From Methanolobus profundi (GTDB lineage: Archaea; Halobacteriota; Methanosarcinia; Methanosarcinales; Methanosarcinaceae), in NCBI RefSeq assembly GCF_900114835.1, contig NZ_FOUJ01000002.1, positions 328,374 to 392,373 on the forward strand: a stretch of DNA of 64,000 bases, written 5' to 3'. Every line of letters begins with the position of its first letter. Position 1 is the stretch's first letter. A program made the position numbers and the translations under genes. The notes below the pieces were generated by a model, which worked only from the letters and a program-made list of their open reading frames with translations, was not told the DNA's origin and did not search any database. Of the stretch, positions 53,070 through 61,978 are shown one piece after another.

Positions 53070-53418
53070 GGTGCTCACCTGTTCATATAATAGGTAGAGT
53101 ATAGTTCATAACTGTTGCTATTTTTGTGGCTCCGTAGAGACTCACACTCAAATGGCTCATGCACATCTAACATACCTGCAAAAACCATCAACAAACAAGA
53201 AACAACACGACCACCCGCCGCAGGCGGCACATTCCGTCACCGCCATTCCACAAACGATCGAAATCACGCAGTTATTGAAAATTGCTGAGTTCAAAACAAC
53301 TTTCGACATAAATATATAGACTTCGTGATATTTTGCACTTATAAAAATAATCTATTTAAACTAAATGAATAAGCCGATCATGCTGGCTGAAACCAGAAAA
53401 CAGAAGGATATGTATGCG

Positions 53419-54180
53419 ATGTTTAGAAAAAAGATAGTATCAGCCATTGTATTTTTACTGATGATCGGGTCATGCACCCTGATCGCAAGTGCAGACCAGA
53501 CGAACGACTCCGACAAGTACACTTTCACGAATTACGGTGGAGAGGTCTACACACCGGAACCGATGGAGTTTGGAGCGAACCTGAAGGACAATATTACTCT
53601 GGAGAATGGAACCGAAAGGAAACATCTTTTACTCCAATTCTATGACAACTCCACTGATGACCAACTTTTGTTGTTAGAAGAATATGGAGTTCAAATTTTA
53701 GATGTTGCCGCTGATGATACTTATATCGTTTCAATGCCCACAGAATATACTGCTGCCGATTTGCCGGACAATGCAGGGCTGCGATGGATGGGCAAGATCC
53801 CAGTTGAGAATAAGTACGACCATATTCATGGTTTAAACGTTCCTGAATGGGCATATACAGAGGATGGACAGGTAGAATTATGGTTGATCTTCTACGAGGA
53901 TGTTACGTATGAAGAAGCACAGGAAATTGCTAGGAAATACTCAGTAGCATCTCCTCAATTCAACGAATACCCATATTCGCTTGATTGTCTTATCACAACA
54001 AACGAAAGCAATATCACAATAATAGTGACTGAAGACTCCATAGAAAGCGTAGGTTATCCTGAGGGAGCAGCGTTCGATGAAACTTCAACAGAAACTCCAG
54101 GCTTCACAACAACCATCGGGATCCTGACACTTACACTAATAGCTGTTCTCAAAGGAAACACAAGACAAAAAAGAAAATGA
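53419..54180 (+). CDS. Exported protein resembling a subtilase prodomain, PGF-CTERM-like tail
   Basis: A 253-residue surface protein. Signal peptide RKKIVSAIVFLLMIGSCTLI then ASA. The region KHLLLQFYDNSTDDQLLLLEEYGVQILD-VAADDTYIVSMP looks like the inhibitory prodomain that precedes S8 (subtilisin) proteases, but no catalytic domain follows; a second similar unit (LWLIFYEDVTYEEAQEIARKYSV) takes its place. The C-terminus ETPGFTTTIGILTLTLIAVLKG plus basic end is a PGF-CTERM-like sorting signal. I chose ATG at 53419, with GAAGGAT upstream; ATGs at 53410 and 53365 are alternatives. Could be a protease inhibitor. Confidence 0.65.
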   Translation: MFRKKIVSAIVFLLMIGSCTLIASADQTNDSDKYTFTNYGGEVYTPEPMEFGANLKDNITLENGTERKHLLLQFYDNSTDDQLLLLEEYGVQILDVAADDTYIVSMPTEYTAADLPDNAGLRWMGKIPVENKYDHIHGLNVPEWAYTEDGQVELWLIFYEDVTYEEAQEIARKYSVASPQFNEYPYSLDCLITTNESNITIIVTEDSIESVGYPEGAAFDETSTETPGFTTTIGILTLTLIAVLKGNTRQKRK

Positions 54181-54182
54181 AA

Positions 54183-54200
54183 GGAGGAGATCAGTCCTCC
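54183..54200. terminator. Bidirectional terminator between the exported protein gene and acs
   Basis: GGAGGA/TCCTCC with a 6-base loop (GATCAG) between two convergent genes; the acs stop codon lies in the loop. Confidence 0.55.
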
Positions 54201-56080
54201 AGTGTTGAAACGTCTCCGGGGTCCTGGCCGAGTTCCTGTGCCTTGAGCAGGCGGCGCATGATCTTGCCGCTTCGGGTCTTTGGCAGTGATTCCACGAACT
54301 CGATCTCCGATGGCATGGCTATTGGACCGAGGTTCATCCTGACATGGTAGACGAGATCGGTCTTGAGTTTGGCACTGGCCTCGAAGCCCATACGCAGGAT
54401 GATGAACGCCTTGATGGAATCTCCCTTGAGCGGGTCTGGTTTGCCGATGACAGCAGCCTCTGCAACCGCCTCATGTGAGACAAGGGCACTCTCTACCTCC
54501 GCACTGCCGATGTTGTGACCTGCAACGATCAGGACATCATCGGAGCGTCCGAGGATCATGATGTAACCGTCCTCATCCTTAACAGCAAGGTCGCCGGCTG
54601 CATAGTAATTGCCGATAGTGTTCCAGTACTGGCAATATCTCTCATCGTTGTTGTAGACAGTCCTCATCATGGAAGGCCACGGTTCCTTAATGACAAGGAA
54701 ACCACCTGTTCCAGCAGGTACAGATTCACCGTTCTCATCAACAACATCCGCAATGATACCAGGGACAGGTCTGCCTGCAAATCCTGGCTTCATGGGTTCT
54801 CCAACTGCTGTTGTCAGCATATGCATACCGGTCTCGGTCTGCCACCATGTATCAAGGATCGGACATTTCTCCTTACCTATGACACGGAAGTACCACTCGA
54901 AAGCCTCCGGGTTGAGAGGTTCACCGACAGACCCCAGTATACGCAGGGAACTGAGGTTGTACTTTTCAGGCCATTCCTCACCCATCCTCATGAACATACG
55001 GATAGCTGTAGGTGCAGTGTAGAGGATCGTGACATCGAACTCTTCCACCATGCTCCACCAGACACCAGGGTCAGGATAATCCGGCGTTGTCTCGGATATC
55101 ATGATCGTAGCACCCATTGAAAGCGGACCGTAGACAATGTAACTGTGACCTGTGATCCATCCGGGATCTGCAGTACACCACATGACATCATTGTCCTTCA
55201 GGTCGAACATGTTCTTCGTGGTGTAGTAGGTCCCTACCATGTAACCACCACATGTGTGGACAATTCCCTTTGCCGGTCCGGTGGTACCACTGGTATAGAG
55301 AATGAACAGGGGGTCCTCTGAATCCATTACCTCAGGTTCGCACTCCTTTTCGACATCCTCCATGATCTCGTAGAAATCGACCTCGATCTCAGAGAAAAGC
55401 TCAAGCTGTGGGGTCATTCTCCTCAGAACAACGATCTTCTCAACGGATGATGAATTGACAACAGCCTCATCTACAAGTGTCTTAAGGTCGATACGCTTTC
55501 CACGTCTGAGGGTCGCATCTGCCGTAATGACGATCTTTGCCTGTGCATCCTTTATCCTTGAATGCAGTGCATTGGCACCAAAACCACCAAAGACAACACT
55601 GTGTACAGCTCCAATACGTGCACATGCAAGCATTGCAATGATCTGCTCAGGAACAAGAGGCATGTAGATACAGACCCTGTCACCTTTCTCAACACCAAGT
55701 GACTTCAGGCCGTTAGCGAATCTCATGACCTCACGGTAAAGCTGGCGATATGTAAGGATCTGTTCCTCTCCGTCATCCCCTACCCATATAAGAGCGACCT
55801 TGTTCCTCTTTCCATTAAGTACATGCCTGTCAAGACAGTTATGTGTGATATTGAGCTTGGCATCTGTGAACCATTTTGCATATGGATGGTCCCACTCTCT
55901 CACTTTGTCCCACTTCTGGAACCATTCAAGTTCTTCAGCAACGTTCTCCCAGTGTTTTTCGGGATCTTTGAGGAACTCATTATAAGCAGTTTCGTAATCC
56001 TGCATCCAGGAACCTTCCTTTACAGAAGGATCAGGAAGGTAGCTTTTACTATCCAGTTTTACATCAAAATTCTCAGACAT
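54191..56080 (-). CDS. acs: Acetyl-CoA synthetase (AMP-forming)
   Basis: Activates acetate to acetyl-CoA via acetyl-AMP. At 629 residues it has full length. ANL-superfamily motifs: LFILYTSGTTGPAKGIVHT (P-loop-like), YTAPTAIRMFMRMGEEW, LGSVGEPLNPEAFEWYF, TWWQTETG, GDLAVKDEDGYIMILGRSDD, and KTRSGKIMRRLLK with the catalytic C-terminal Lys. ATG at 56080 is preceded by GGTGAT; the open frame reaches 56122. In a methylotrophic methanogen it most likely serves acetate assimilation. A TATA-like element near 56300 would imply a leader near 190 bases. Confidence 0.95.
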   Translation of the reverse strand: MSENFDVKLDSKSYLPDPSVKEGSWMQDYETAYNEFLKDPEKHWENVAEELEWFQKWDKVREWDHPYAKWFTDAKLNITHNCLDRHVLNGKRNKVALIWVGDDGEEQILTYRQLYREVMRFANGLKSLGVEKGDRVCIYMPLVPEQIIAMLACARIGAVHSVVFGGFGANALHSRIKDAQAKIVITADATLRRGKRIDLKTLVDEAVVNSSSVEKIVVLRRMTPQLELFSEIEVDFYEIMEDVEKECEPEVMDSEDPLFILYTSGTTGPAKGIVHTCGGYMVGTYYTTKNMFDLKDNDVMWCTADPGWITGHSYIVYGPLSMGATIMISETTPDYPDPGVWWSMVEEFDVTILYTAPTAIRMFMRMGEEWPEKYNLSSLRILGSVGEPLNPEAFEWYFRVIGKEKCPILDTWWQTETGMHMLTTAVGEPMKPGFAGRPVPGIIADVVDENGESVPAGTGGFLVIKEPWPSMMRTVYNNDERYCQYWNTIGNYYAAGDLAVKDEDGYIMILGRSDDVLIVAGHNIGSAEVESALVSHEAVAEAAVIGKPDPLKGDSIKAFIILRMGFEASAKLKTDLVYHVRMNLGPIAMPSEIEFVESLPKTRSGKIMRRLLKAQELGQDPGDVSTLED

Positions 56081-56425
56081 GCTATCACCATTTATAATCA
56101 TTAAATATGATACATACTCCACGACCTCGAACTATCTCAAGGACGATCGAACCAACTTGTTTTGGCAACCGCATCATGTCATTTTGAAAAACAAACAAAG
56201 GTTCGGAGTGAACCCCGGGACATGAAAGGAACCGTTCAAGATCATCCTGCAAATTAACAGGAAGAACTCAACTATCATGTATAATCATGATATTCATATA
56301 TACCTATTTTGGTCTATAGAAAGAGAGAGCACAAAGAACAGAACCTGAACAAGAGCAAAGCTAAGCAGTAAATGCAATAGCAGGACAGAAAGAAATTATC
56401 ACAAGAATTTGATCAAAAAAAAGAA
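56081..56425 (-). promoter_or_regulatory. acs upstream region with possible long structured leader
   Basis: About 345 bases without a gene. TATATATG at 56295-56304 (minus strand) predicts a start near 56274 and a leader of about 190 bases. Inside it a GC-richer patch (56195-56240) contains GGTTC/GAACC (56200-56214) around a 5-base loop. A nearer weak TATA-like element (about 56103-56112) would give almost no leader. The rest is AT rich, and 56305-56425 shows nothing I can name. Confidence 0.35.
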
Positions 56426-56776
56426 TTATGATGAGAGGGCCAGGATAGCCTCTGCAAGGTCACCGTTAGCATCTTTCAATGCATCACGTGCCTGATCCTC
56501 AGAGACACCTGTCTGCTCAGCAACGAGCCTCACATCATCATCGGGTATTTGTAGTTCCCTGGCGACTTCTTCCGGAGTACCGACTATCTGATAGGTATCC
56601 GTTCCCTGAGCATTCATTATGGACACATTGGCATCGTTGAAAACGATATCCCTGTCAACTGTCCGTATAATGACCTGCTCAACATCATTTATCTCAGTGA
56701 TGTTGATACCCATCTGCTTCATCATCTGTTTGACCTTTGCAGGGTTCATGCCCCTGCCACCTATTCCCGGAAACAT
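56426..56776 (-). CDS. nac: Nascent polypeptide-associated complex protein (archaeal NAC)
   Basis: A 116-residue ribosome-associated chaperone that shields new chains. The N-terminus FPGIGGRGMNPAKVKQMMKQMG is typical; the NAC beta domain (VEQVIIRTVDRDIVFNDANVSIM, split near residue 40, then TYQIVGTP) is followed by the C-terminal UBA domain (DVRLVAEQTGVSEDQARDAL, GDLAEAILALS). Archaeal NAC is a homodimer. GGTGATAA precedes the ATG. It lies 55 bases downstream of an A-type Fe-S carrier gene on the same strand. Confidence 0.95.
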   Translation of the reverse strand: MFPGIGGRGMNPAKVKQMMKQMGINITEINDVEQVIIRTVDRDIVFNDANVSIMNAQGTDTYQIVGTPEEVARELQIPDDDVRLVAEQTGVSEDQARDALKDANGDLAEAILALSS

Positions 56777-56831
56777 ATTATCACCTTTGATATCTTAAAT
56801 TACCCAGTTATGTTGTTAAGTGAATTGTTGT

Positions 56832-57161
56832 TTAACAGCAGCCGCCACCACATGATGAAGTGTTGCAGCCACCACCGTTCTGGTTGTCGATGACAAAGCC
56901 CTTTCCGGATGGACCATCTACGTAGTCGATCTTTGCGTCCTTAAGACCATCTGCATCGTCCTTGTTCATTACGATCTTAAGACCTTTCTCTTCAAGTACA
57001 AGGTCGTGCTCTTCGCTGATCTCATCTTCAAGTGACATTCCATACTGCACACCGCAGCAGCTCATGCCTGCAACAAATACTCTGAGAGCTACATCCTTCT
57101 TATCCTGTTCTTCAAGCAGTGATTTTAATTCAGCTGCTGCATTGTCAGTTACTTCTACCAT
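56832..57161 (-). CDS. A-type Fe-S carrier (HesB/IscA family) with Cys-rich tail
   Basis: A 109-residue protein of the iron-sulfur assembly family. Core: TDNAAAELKSLLEEQ, ALRVFVAGMSCCGVQYGMSLED, and the loop GPSGKGFVIDNQNGGG. The first conserved Cys is in MSCCG. Instead of the usual final CGCG motif, the tail is Gly/Cys rich (CNTSSCGGGCC, four cysteines). It probably binds a cluster or persulfide, but the changed spacing makes its ligand set uncertain. Likely partner genes (SufBC) are not in the window. Confidence 0.85.
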   Translation of the reverse strand: MVEVTDNAAAELKSLLEEQDKKDVALRVFVAGMSCCGVQYGMSLEDEISEEHDLVLEEKGLKIVMNKDDADGLKDAKIDYVDGPSGKGFVIDNQNGGGCNTSSCGGGCC

Positions 57162-57289
57162 TATTGATTCCTCATTATTTATTTGAAATTAGTTAAGGTG
57201 ACTACCGGGTAATCCCTTATATGTGTTTTTGGTATATAAATTATTCGTATGGTTACGAACTGTTTTTTGGTTCCAATACTGAGATCGAA

Positions 57290-58522
57290 TTATACAAATT
57301 CAACATCATCATCCACTGGATTTTGCAAGACCTCACCACTGTAAGCATTTATCTCTACAGAATTACGCTGGCCTTTTATCTCCCATATCGGGACATAAAC
57401 AAGCTCGACATTCAGATTAATATCTGACGCTGCTGGCTTAAACCGTTTGTGCTCTGAGATAATGGCATCCCCTTTGGTAGCATCAAAACGCAGGTCACGT
57501 GTGTATTCATCAACGACCATATCAAGAAGTTGCTTGTTAGCTTCCTCTTCAGTGGTCACGGGCATCTTAACATCGTACTCCACATTTGGAACAGAAACGG
57601 TCTTCTGAATATCATCCAGATGCATTGTCTCTACATTCCCGTTAAGTGCATTAAGACAACCCGACCCATCGCCCGAGATATCGATTATCTTGGACCTGTA
57701 ACGATGTTCCACACTCAGGGAATAGTTGTACTTCCAGAAAGGTACGAATTTCAGAATAGCTGCATTGGCCCCACGAACATGTGGAGCAGCTATGGAAAAT
57801 GCACGTTCCTGTGAGATATTCACCGGTGAGGAATGCAGGCTCATGACAATGGAATCATCCGGCACTCTGGATTGCGGAACAGGAGGAGCTACATTCACCG
57901 GCTCTTCCCTATATTCCTGTACTACAGGCTCAGGAATGCTTGCCTCGTACTGGACTTCCGGCTCCACAGGTGGCCGAGCTGAGGACATTGCCCCCGGACG
58001 ATAGAATTTAACCTCGGCTACACGCTCTACCGGATGAGAAGGCGGCTTTTCTGCAAGTGACACCTGAGGCTCCTCTAAAGCCTTCTGCTCTACAAGAGTG
58101 GATGAACCCGTACCAAATATCGCATTGATCGCTTCCTGTGCAACCTCATCAACTTTGCTGACAGGCTTTTTAACAACACCAGCGAACAGATCAAGCTCTG
58201 AGGTCGTCCCTTCCATATCTGCAAGAACGGCACGTCCGATCATCAGAGCAATGTCATCGCGTCCCCAGATGCTTATACCTGAAGAGCTTGCCTGAGCGAT
58301 AATACTATTATTGATATCCCCAGCAACCACATAGAGACCGTTCCCATCTGTGATCTGACCTGCAAAGTCAATTAGCTCAGCAGTGTCAGGATCGTATGTA
58401 AGCTTGATAAAGGTCTTTGAACCATTCTTTTCCGCAACAAGGTCATACCTGAAAGAATCGGTAACGTCATAACCCGATGAAGTGAAAATGTCCCTCAAAA
58501 TTCGCACTAAGTCCTGTTTCAT
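57290..58522 (-). CDS. Multidomain protein: nuclease-like N-terminus, proline-rich linker, PepSY-like C-terminus
   Basis: A 410-residue cytoplasmic protein not recognised as a whole. Residues 1-105 look like a restriction-endonuclease (Mrr) fold: VRILRDIFTSSGYDVTDSFRYDLVAE, TFIKLTYDP, ADxExK-like positions incomplete, then SGISIWGRDDIALMIG. Residues 110-225 form a linker rich in Pro, Glu and Val. The last 180 residues contain VKFVPFWKYNYSLSVEHRYRSK-like beta structure and end LVYVPIWEIKGQRNSVEINAYSGEVL, as in peptidase-propeptide domains. Catalytic residues appear absent, so it may be a binding protein. ATG at 58522 chosen; 58531 is the longer alternative. Confidence 0.6.
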   Translation of the reverse strand: MKQDLVRILRDIFTSSGYDVTDSFRYDLVAEKNGSKTFIKLTYDPDTAELIDFAGQITDGNGLYVVAGDINNSIIAQASSSGISIWGRDDIALMIGRAVLADMEGTTSELDLFAGVVKKPVSKVDEVAQEAINAIFGTGSSTLVEQKALEEPQVSLAEKPPSHPVERVAEVKFYRPGAMSSARPPVEPEVQYEASIPEPVVQEYREEPVNVAPPVPQSRVPDDSIVMSLHSSPVNISQERAFSIAAPHVRGANAAILKFVPFWKYNYSLSVEHRYRSKIIDISGDGSGCLNALNGNVETMHLDDIQKTVSVPNVEYDVKMPVTTEEEANKQLLDMVVDEYTRDLRFDATKGDAIISEHKRFKPAASDINLNVELVYVPIWEIKGQRNSVEINAYSGEVLQNPVDDDVEFV

Positions 58523-58624
58523 TATGATCATTATCCATTTTGCCGGTTAAGTAAAATAGTTTTCTGTAAATAAGACGTAAAAGGTTAGTAGATCATGCTC
58601 CCTGAAGCAGGAACATGATAATGA

Positions 58625-59389
58625 TCAGAGAACACGTGTTGTGGTCTCAAGCTCAATACCCTTCTGGGTCACCATGTAGGATATCGTGCGGTTCGGAACG
58701 ATCATTCCACGCATCTTGCGTATCATGATATTGCGCTCGATCTCGCTTCCTCGTTCCCTTATCCTGAACTCGATAACACCATCACATATGTGGCGTAGTG
58801 TGTTCTCGGTCACTGAATCGTGCATTCCACTTGTCATAAGCACCAGATGAATGGCTCCTGTCGCCTTACCTATCGAAGAGATCATCTCTATGACCTCAAC
58901 AACAGTATTGAGATTATAGGCTCGCAGGAAGTATGATATCGAATCGATGACACCTCTGTACTTTCCTTCTCTCTTCTGCACTGCTGTGGTTTTGAGAAGA
59001 CCCATGGAATCAGTACCCTTCTTAAGGAAATCCTTAGCAGAAAGATTACTTGTGAACTCCTTTGGAAGAACATTGTAGAATCTGGGAAGATACGCATCGA
59101 TGAACTCAAGGGTTCCATCCTCCACGTATTTCTCCACATCCCAGCTCATATCCTCCATCTCATGGACGATCTCCTGGGCTGGATGTTCCGAAGTGAAATA
59201 GAAAACTTCCTCGTTGTTCAAAAGCCCTCCATAGACAAACTGCTGGGCAAACATATCCGAATTGGCTCCTGGCTCTGCAAGAATAAGGATCGTTGCTCCG
59301 GGAGGTACTCCTCCGCCAAGTTGCACATCAAGTCCGCCTATACCTGTAGGAATTCTGTATCCACCTGTACCATCAAAACTGTAATCCAT
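58625..59389 (-). CDS. KaiC/RadA-like (RAD55-type) protein with degenerate P-loop
   Basis: A 254-residue RecA-superfamily protein. The N-terminus GYRIPTGIGGLDVQLGGGVPPG is the KaiC-type entry. Where active ATPases have GxxGxGK(S/T), this one has AEPGANSD at residues 38-45, without the Lys. The rest of the fold is intact: VFYFTSEHPAQEIVHEME, YRGVIDSISYFLRAYN (Walker B region) and the C-terminal IEFRIRERGSEIERNIMIRKMRG. Probably a regulatory or structural member; archaea have many such RAD55-family proteins linked to signal transduction. Divergent from hisI. Confidence 0.8.
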   Translation of the reverse strand: MDYSFDGTGGYRIPTGIGGLDVQLGGGVPPGATILILAEPGANSDMFAQQFVYGGLLNNEEVFYFTSEHPAQEIVHEMEDMSWDVEKYVEDGTLEFIDAYLPRFYNVLPKEFTSNLSAKDFLKKGTDSMGLLKTTAVQKREGKYRGVIDSISYFLRAYNLNTVVEVIEMISSIGKATGAIHLVLMTSGMHDSVTENTLRHICDGVIEFRIRERGSEIERNIMIRKMRGMIVPNRTISYMVTQKGIELETTTRVL

Positions 59390-59483
59390 AATTGTACCCC
59401 TGATAAAGCTATTATTTTGTTACCAATTATATTAATAATGAAAGATAATAGTATTTTATAGTATATAGCAATTAGTGGTTCAC

Positions 59484-59846
59484 ATGATTAAACCTGATGA
59501 TCTGAAGTATGATAACGGCCTCATACAGGCAATTGCACAGGACAATGAAACAAAAGAGGTCCTTATGTGCGCCTTCATGAACAGGGAAGCTGTAGAGAAG
59601 ACCATCGAGACCGGAATAGTCCATTACTGGAGTCGTAGCAGACAAAGCCTGTGGAAAAAAGGGGAAAGCTCAGGCCACATGCAGAAGGTCATAGAGATCA
59701 GAGTGGACTGCGACATGGATGCACTTCTGTTGCTTGTGGAACAGGCAGGCGGAGCATGTCATACAGGGTACAGATCATGCTTCTACAGGACAATAGAGGA
59801 CAAACTGGTCGGAGAGAAAGTATTCGACCCCGAAGATGTCTATTGA
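59484..59846 (+). CDS. hisI: Phosphoribosyl-AMP cyclohydrolase
   Basis: Opens the adenine ring of PR-AMP to ProFAR, the third step of histidine synthesis. A 120-residue monofunctional HisI (no HisE domain). Zinc and catalytic residues: [18 protein letters not shown], the [20 protein letters not shown] segment (split at 95) with CDxD and a second Cys/His pair, and SCFYR. ATG at 59484; the GTG at 59475 would add three residues. TATA-like ATTTTATAG is close upstream. It complements hisG, hisA and hisB 30 kb away. Confidence 0.94.
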   Translation: MIKPDDLKYDNGLIQAIAQDNETKEVLMCAFMNREAVEKTIETGIVHYWSRSRQSLWKKGESSGHMQKVIEIRVDCDMDALLLLVEQAGGACHTGYRSCFYRTIEDKLVGEKVFDPEDVY

Positions 59847-59956
59847 AAGTGACATATCAGTCTAACTTTTTTAGGCCATACCCGGTCATCTGACATTCCT
59901 TTTTTATTGAAATTAGATAGTATGGCGACTTAATTATATAGTCAGGCAGCCTATTC

Positions 59957-61828
59957 ATGCTTATGGAAGAATGCGCAGAGAAAAGGCAGATAGTTGTCCC
60001 TGACACAAGTGCTGTCATCGATGGTATCCTCTCAGGAAGGATACGTGACGGTGAACTTGGGGACGTTGATGTTCATATACCTGAGGCTGTGGTGGCTGAA
60101 CTGGAAGCCCAGGCCAACAGAGGACTTGAGATCGGGTACAAAGGACTGGAGGAAATACAGGAACTCCAGCGTTACTCTGGGAAAGGCAATATAGGATTAT
60201 TCTTCACTGGTCCCAGACCAAATCTGGACCAGGTGAAACTGGCAAAGGGCGGCGAGATCGATGCGCTCATCAGAGAGACTGCAGTGGAACTTAAAGCAAA
60301 GTTCGTAACCGGGGACAGGGTCCAGTCACTTGTTGCAAAGGCAAAAGGACTTGATGTTGACTTCGTGAAGCCTCCTATGGAAGAGTTCGGACCACTGCTC
60401 GTAGATGAGTTCTTCACACCAGATACCATGTCGGTACATCTGAAACATAAGGTAGTTCCTATGGCCAAGAGAGGCTCCATAGGAAATGTGAAGTATGTGA
60501 AGATAAGGAATGAACCATGCACATACGGCGAGCTCAGGATGATCTCAAGGGAACTCCTGGACAGAGCACGCTCTGATATGGAATCGTTCACAGAGATGTC
60601 ATTCAGCGGTGCATCGGTGCTCCAGATCAGAAATATGAGGATAGCCATATCCAATCCACCTTTTTCAGATGATATTGAGATCACGATAGTCAGACCAATA
60701 GCATCCGTTTCACTTGATCAGTACGGCCTTAGCGATCTGCTAAAAGAAAGGATACGCACCCAGAGAGGGATACTGATAGCAGGTCCTCCCGGAGCAGGAA
60801 AGTCCACATTTGCAGCCGGTGTCGCTACATACCTCAACGACAGAGGATTTGTTGTCAAGACCATGGAATCACCACGTGACCTGCAGGTCCCACAGGAGAT
60901 CACTCAGTATGCACCTCTTGATGGCAGCCTTGAGAACACGGCAGATGTACTTCTACTTGTACGTCCGGATTATACCATCTATGATGAGGTCCGAAAGACA
61001 AAGGATTTCGAGATATTCGCAGATATGAGACTGGCCGGTGTGGGTATGATGGGAGTCGTACATGCCAACCGTGCAGTGGATGCCATCCAGAGACTTATCG
61101 GCAGAGTGGAGCTCGGTGTGATACCTCAGGTCGTGGATACTGTGATCTTCATCGACAAAGGAGAAATTGCAAAGGTACAGCTCCTTGAGTTCACTGTAAA
61201 GGTTCCGGCAGGCATGATGGAAGCTGACCTTGCAAGACCTGTCATTCTCATCTCAGACCTTGAAACAGGCAAGAACGAGTTCGAGATCTACACCTACGGA
61301 GAACAGGTTGTTGTCATGCCCCTTGGAGGAGAGCAGAAGAGGAACCCATCCTGGAAGTTTGCAGAAGAAGAGGTGAAAGAGGTCATCGGTAACTATGCAA
61401 GCGGACCAATTGAGGTGGAAATGATCTCAGATACCCGGGCCATGGTGCGTGTCAGGGACAAGGATATGCCCAAAGTGATAGGTAAGAGCGGTAAAACGAT
61501 CGATGATATAGAGAGGAGGATCGGGATCCATATCGATGTACGTAAGTTCGAACCTGGAGAAGAGCGCAGATCACGTGAGAAAGATGATGAAAAACCACGG
61601 GAAGATAAGGAACATCACCCTATAATCGAGCGTACAAGAAAGCATGTTATACTCAATGTCCCTGAGGTAGCAAGCCGTGATGTAGAGGTCTACGCAGGTG
61701 AAGGCTTCCTGTTCTCAGCAACCGTCAGCAGGCATGGCGATATCAAGGTCAGGGCTAATTCTGATGTGGCTTTTGATATTTTTGAGGCTATGCAAGAGGG
61801 CGAGGTCATATGGGTGAAGGAGATCTGA
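59957..61828 (+). CDS. PINA: PIN domain, PilT-like ATPase and KH domain protein
   Basis: A 623-residue archaeal protein. PIN domain at 10-140 (VVPDTSAVIDGIL, ALIRETA, FVTGDR acidic residues). The ATPase of the VirB11/PilT group follows: Walker A AGPPGAGKSTFA at about 275, YTIYDEVRKTKDFEIFADMR, and HANRAVDAIQRLIGRVELG. A KH domain lies at about 490-530 (DMPKVIGKSGKTIDDIERRIG), then a charged linker and a TRAM-like end. PINA proteins form hexamers, and in Sulfolobus PINA is reported to act on Holliday junctions. Followed by a strong hairpin terminator. Confidence 0.92.
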   Translation: MLMEECAEKRQIVVPDTSAVIDGILSGRIRDGELGDVDVHIPEAVVAELEAQANRGLEIGYKGLEEIQELQRYSGKGNIGLFFTGPRPNLDQVKLAKGGEIDALIRETAVELKAKFVTGDRVQSLVAKAKGLDVDFVKPPMEEFGPLLVDEFFTPDTMSVHLKHKVVPMAKRGSIGNVKYVKIRNEPCTYGELRMISRELLDRARSDMESFTEMSFSGASVLQIRNMRIAISNPPFSDDIEITIVRPIASVSLDQYGLSDLLKERIRTQRGILIAGPPGAGKSTFAAGVATYLNDRGFVVKTMESPRDLQVPQEITQYAPLDGSLENTADVLLLVRPDYTIYDEVRKTKDFEIFADMRLAGVGMMGVVHANRAVDAIQRLIGRVELGVIPQVVDTVIFIDKGEIAKVQLLEFTVKVPAGMMEADLARPVILISDLETGKNEFEIYTYGEQVVVMPLGGEQKRNPSWKFAEEEVKEVIGNYASGPIEVEMISDTRAMVRVRDKDMPKVIGKSGKTIDDIERRIGIHIDVRKFEPGEERRSREKDDEKPREDKEHHPIIERTRKHVILNVPEVASRDVEVYAGEGFLFSATVSRHGDIKVRANSDVAFDIFEAMQEGEVIWVKEI

Positions 61829-61842
61829 TCAGCACTAAAAAC

Positions 61843-61874
61843 AAGGTATCTTAAAGGATACCTTTTCTTTTTTT
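61843..61874 (+). terminator. Terminator after the PINA gene
   Basis: AAGGTATC/GATACCTT, perfect 8-bp arms, 6-base loop, followed by TTCTTTTTTT. Confidence 0.8.
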
Positions 61875-61978
61875 ATTACAGTACCATAAACCAGGATATT
61901 GATTTCCAGATCTCTGGTTATTTTCATCCAGCTCTTCAAAATCTATTTATATTTATAAATAATTAATTTTAGTCTGCG

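Noticed and set aside
53152-53319. 55-codon plus-strand frame and the GC-rich CCGCC/GGCGG hairpin at 53215-53227
   Set aside because: Translation is low-complexity (Gln, His, Thr, Lys) with no signal for a start. The hairpin is short and neither promoter nor conserved pairing could be seen, so no gene is called.
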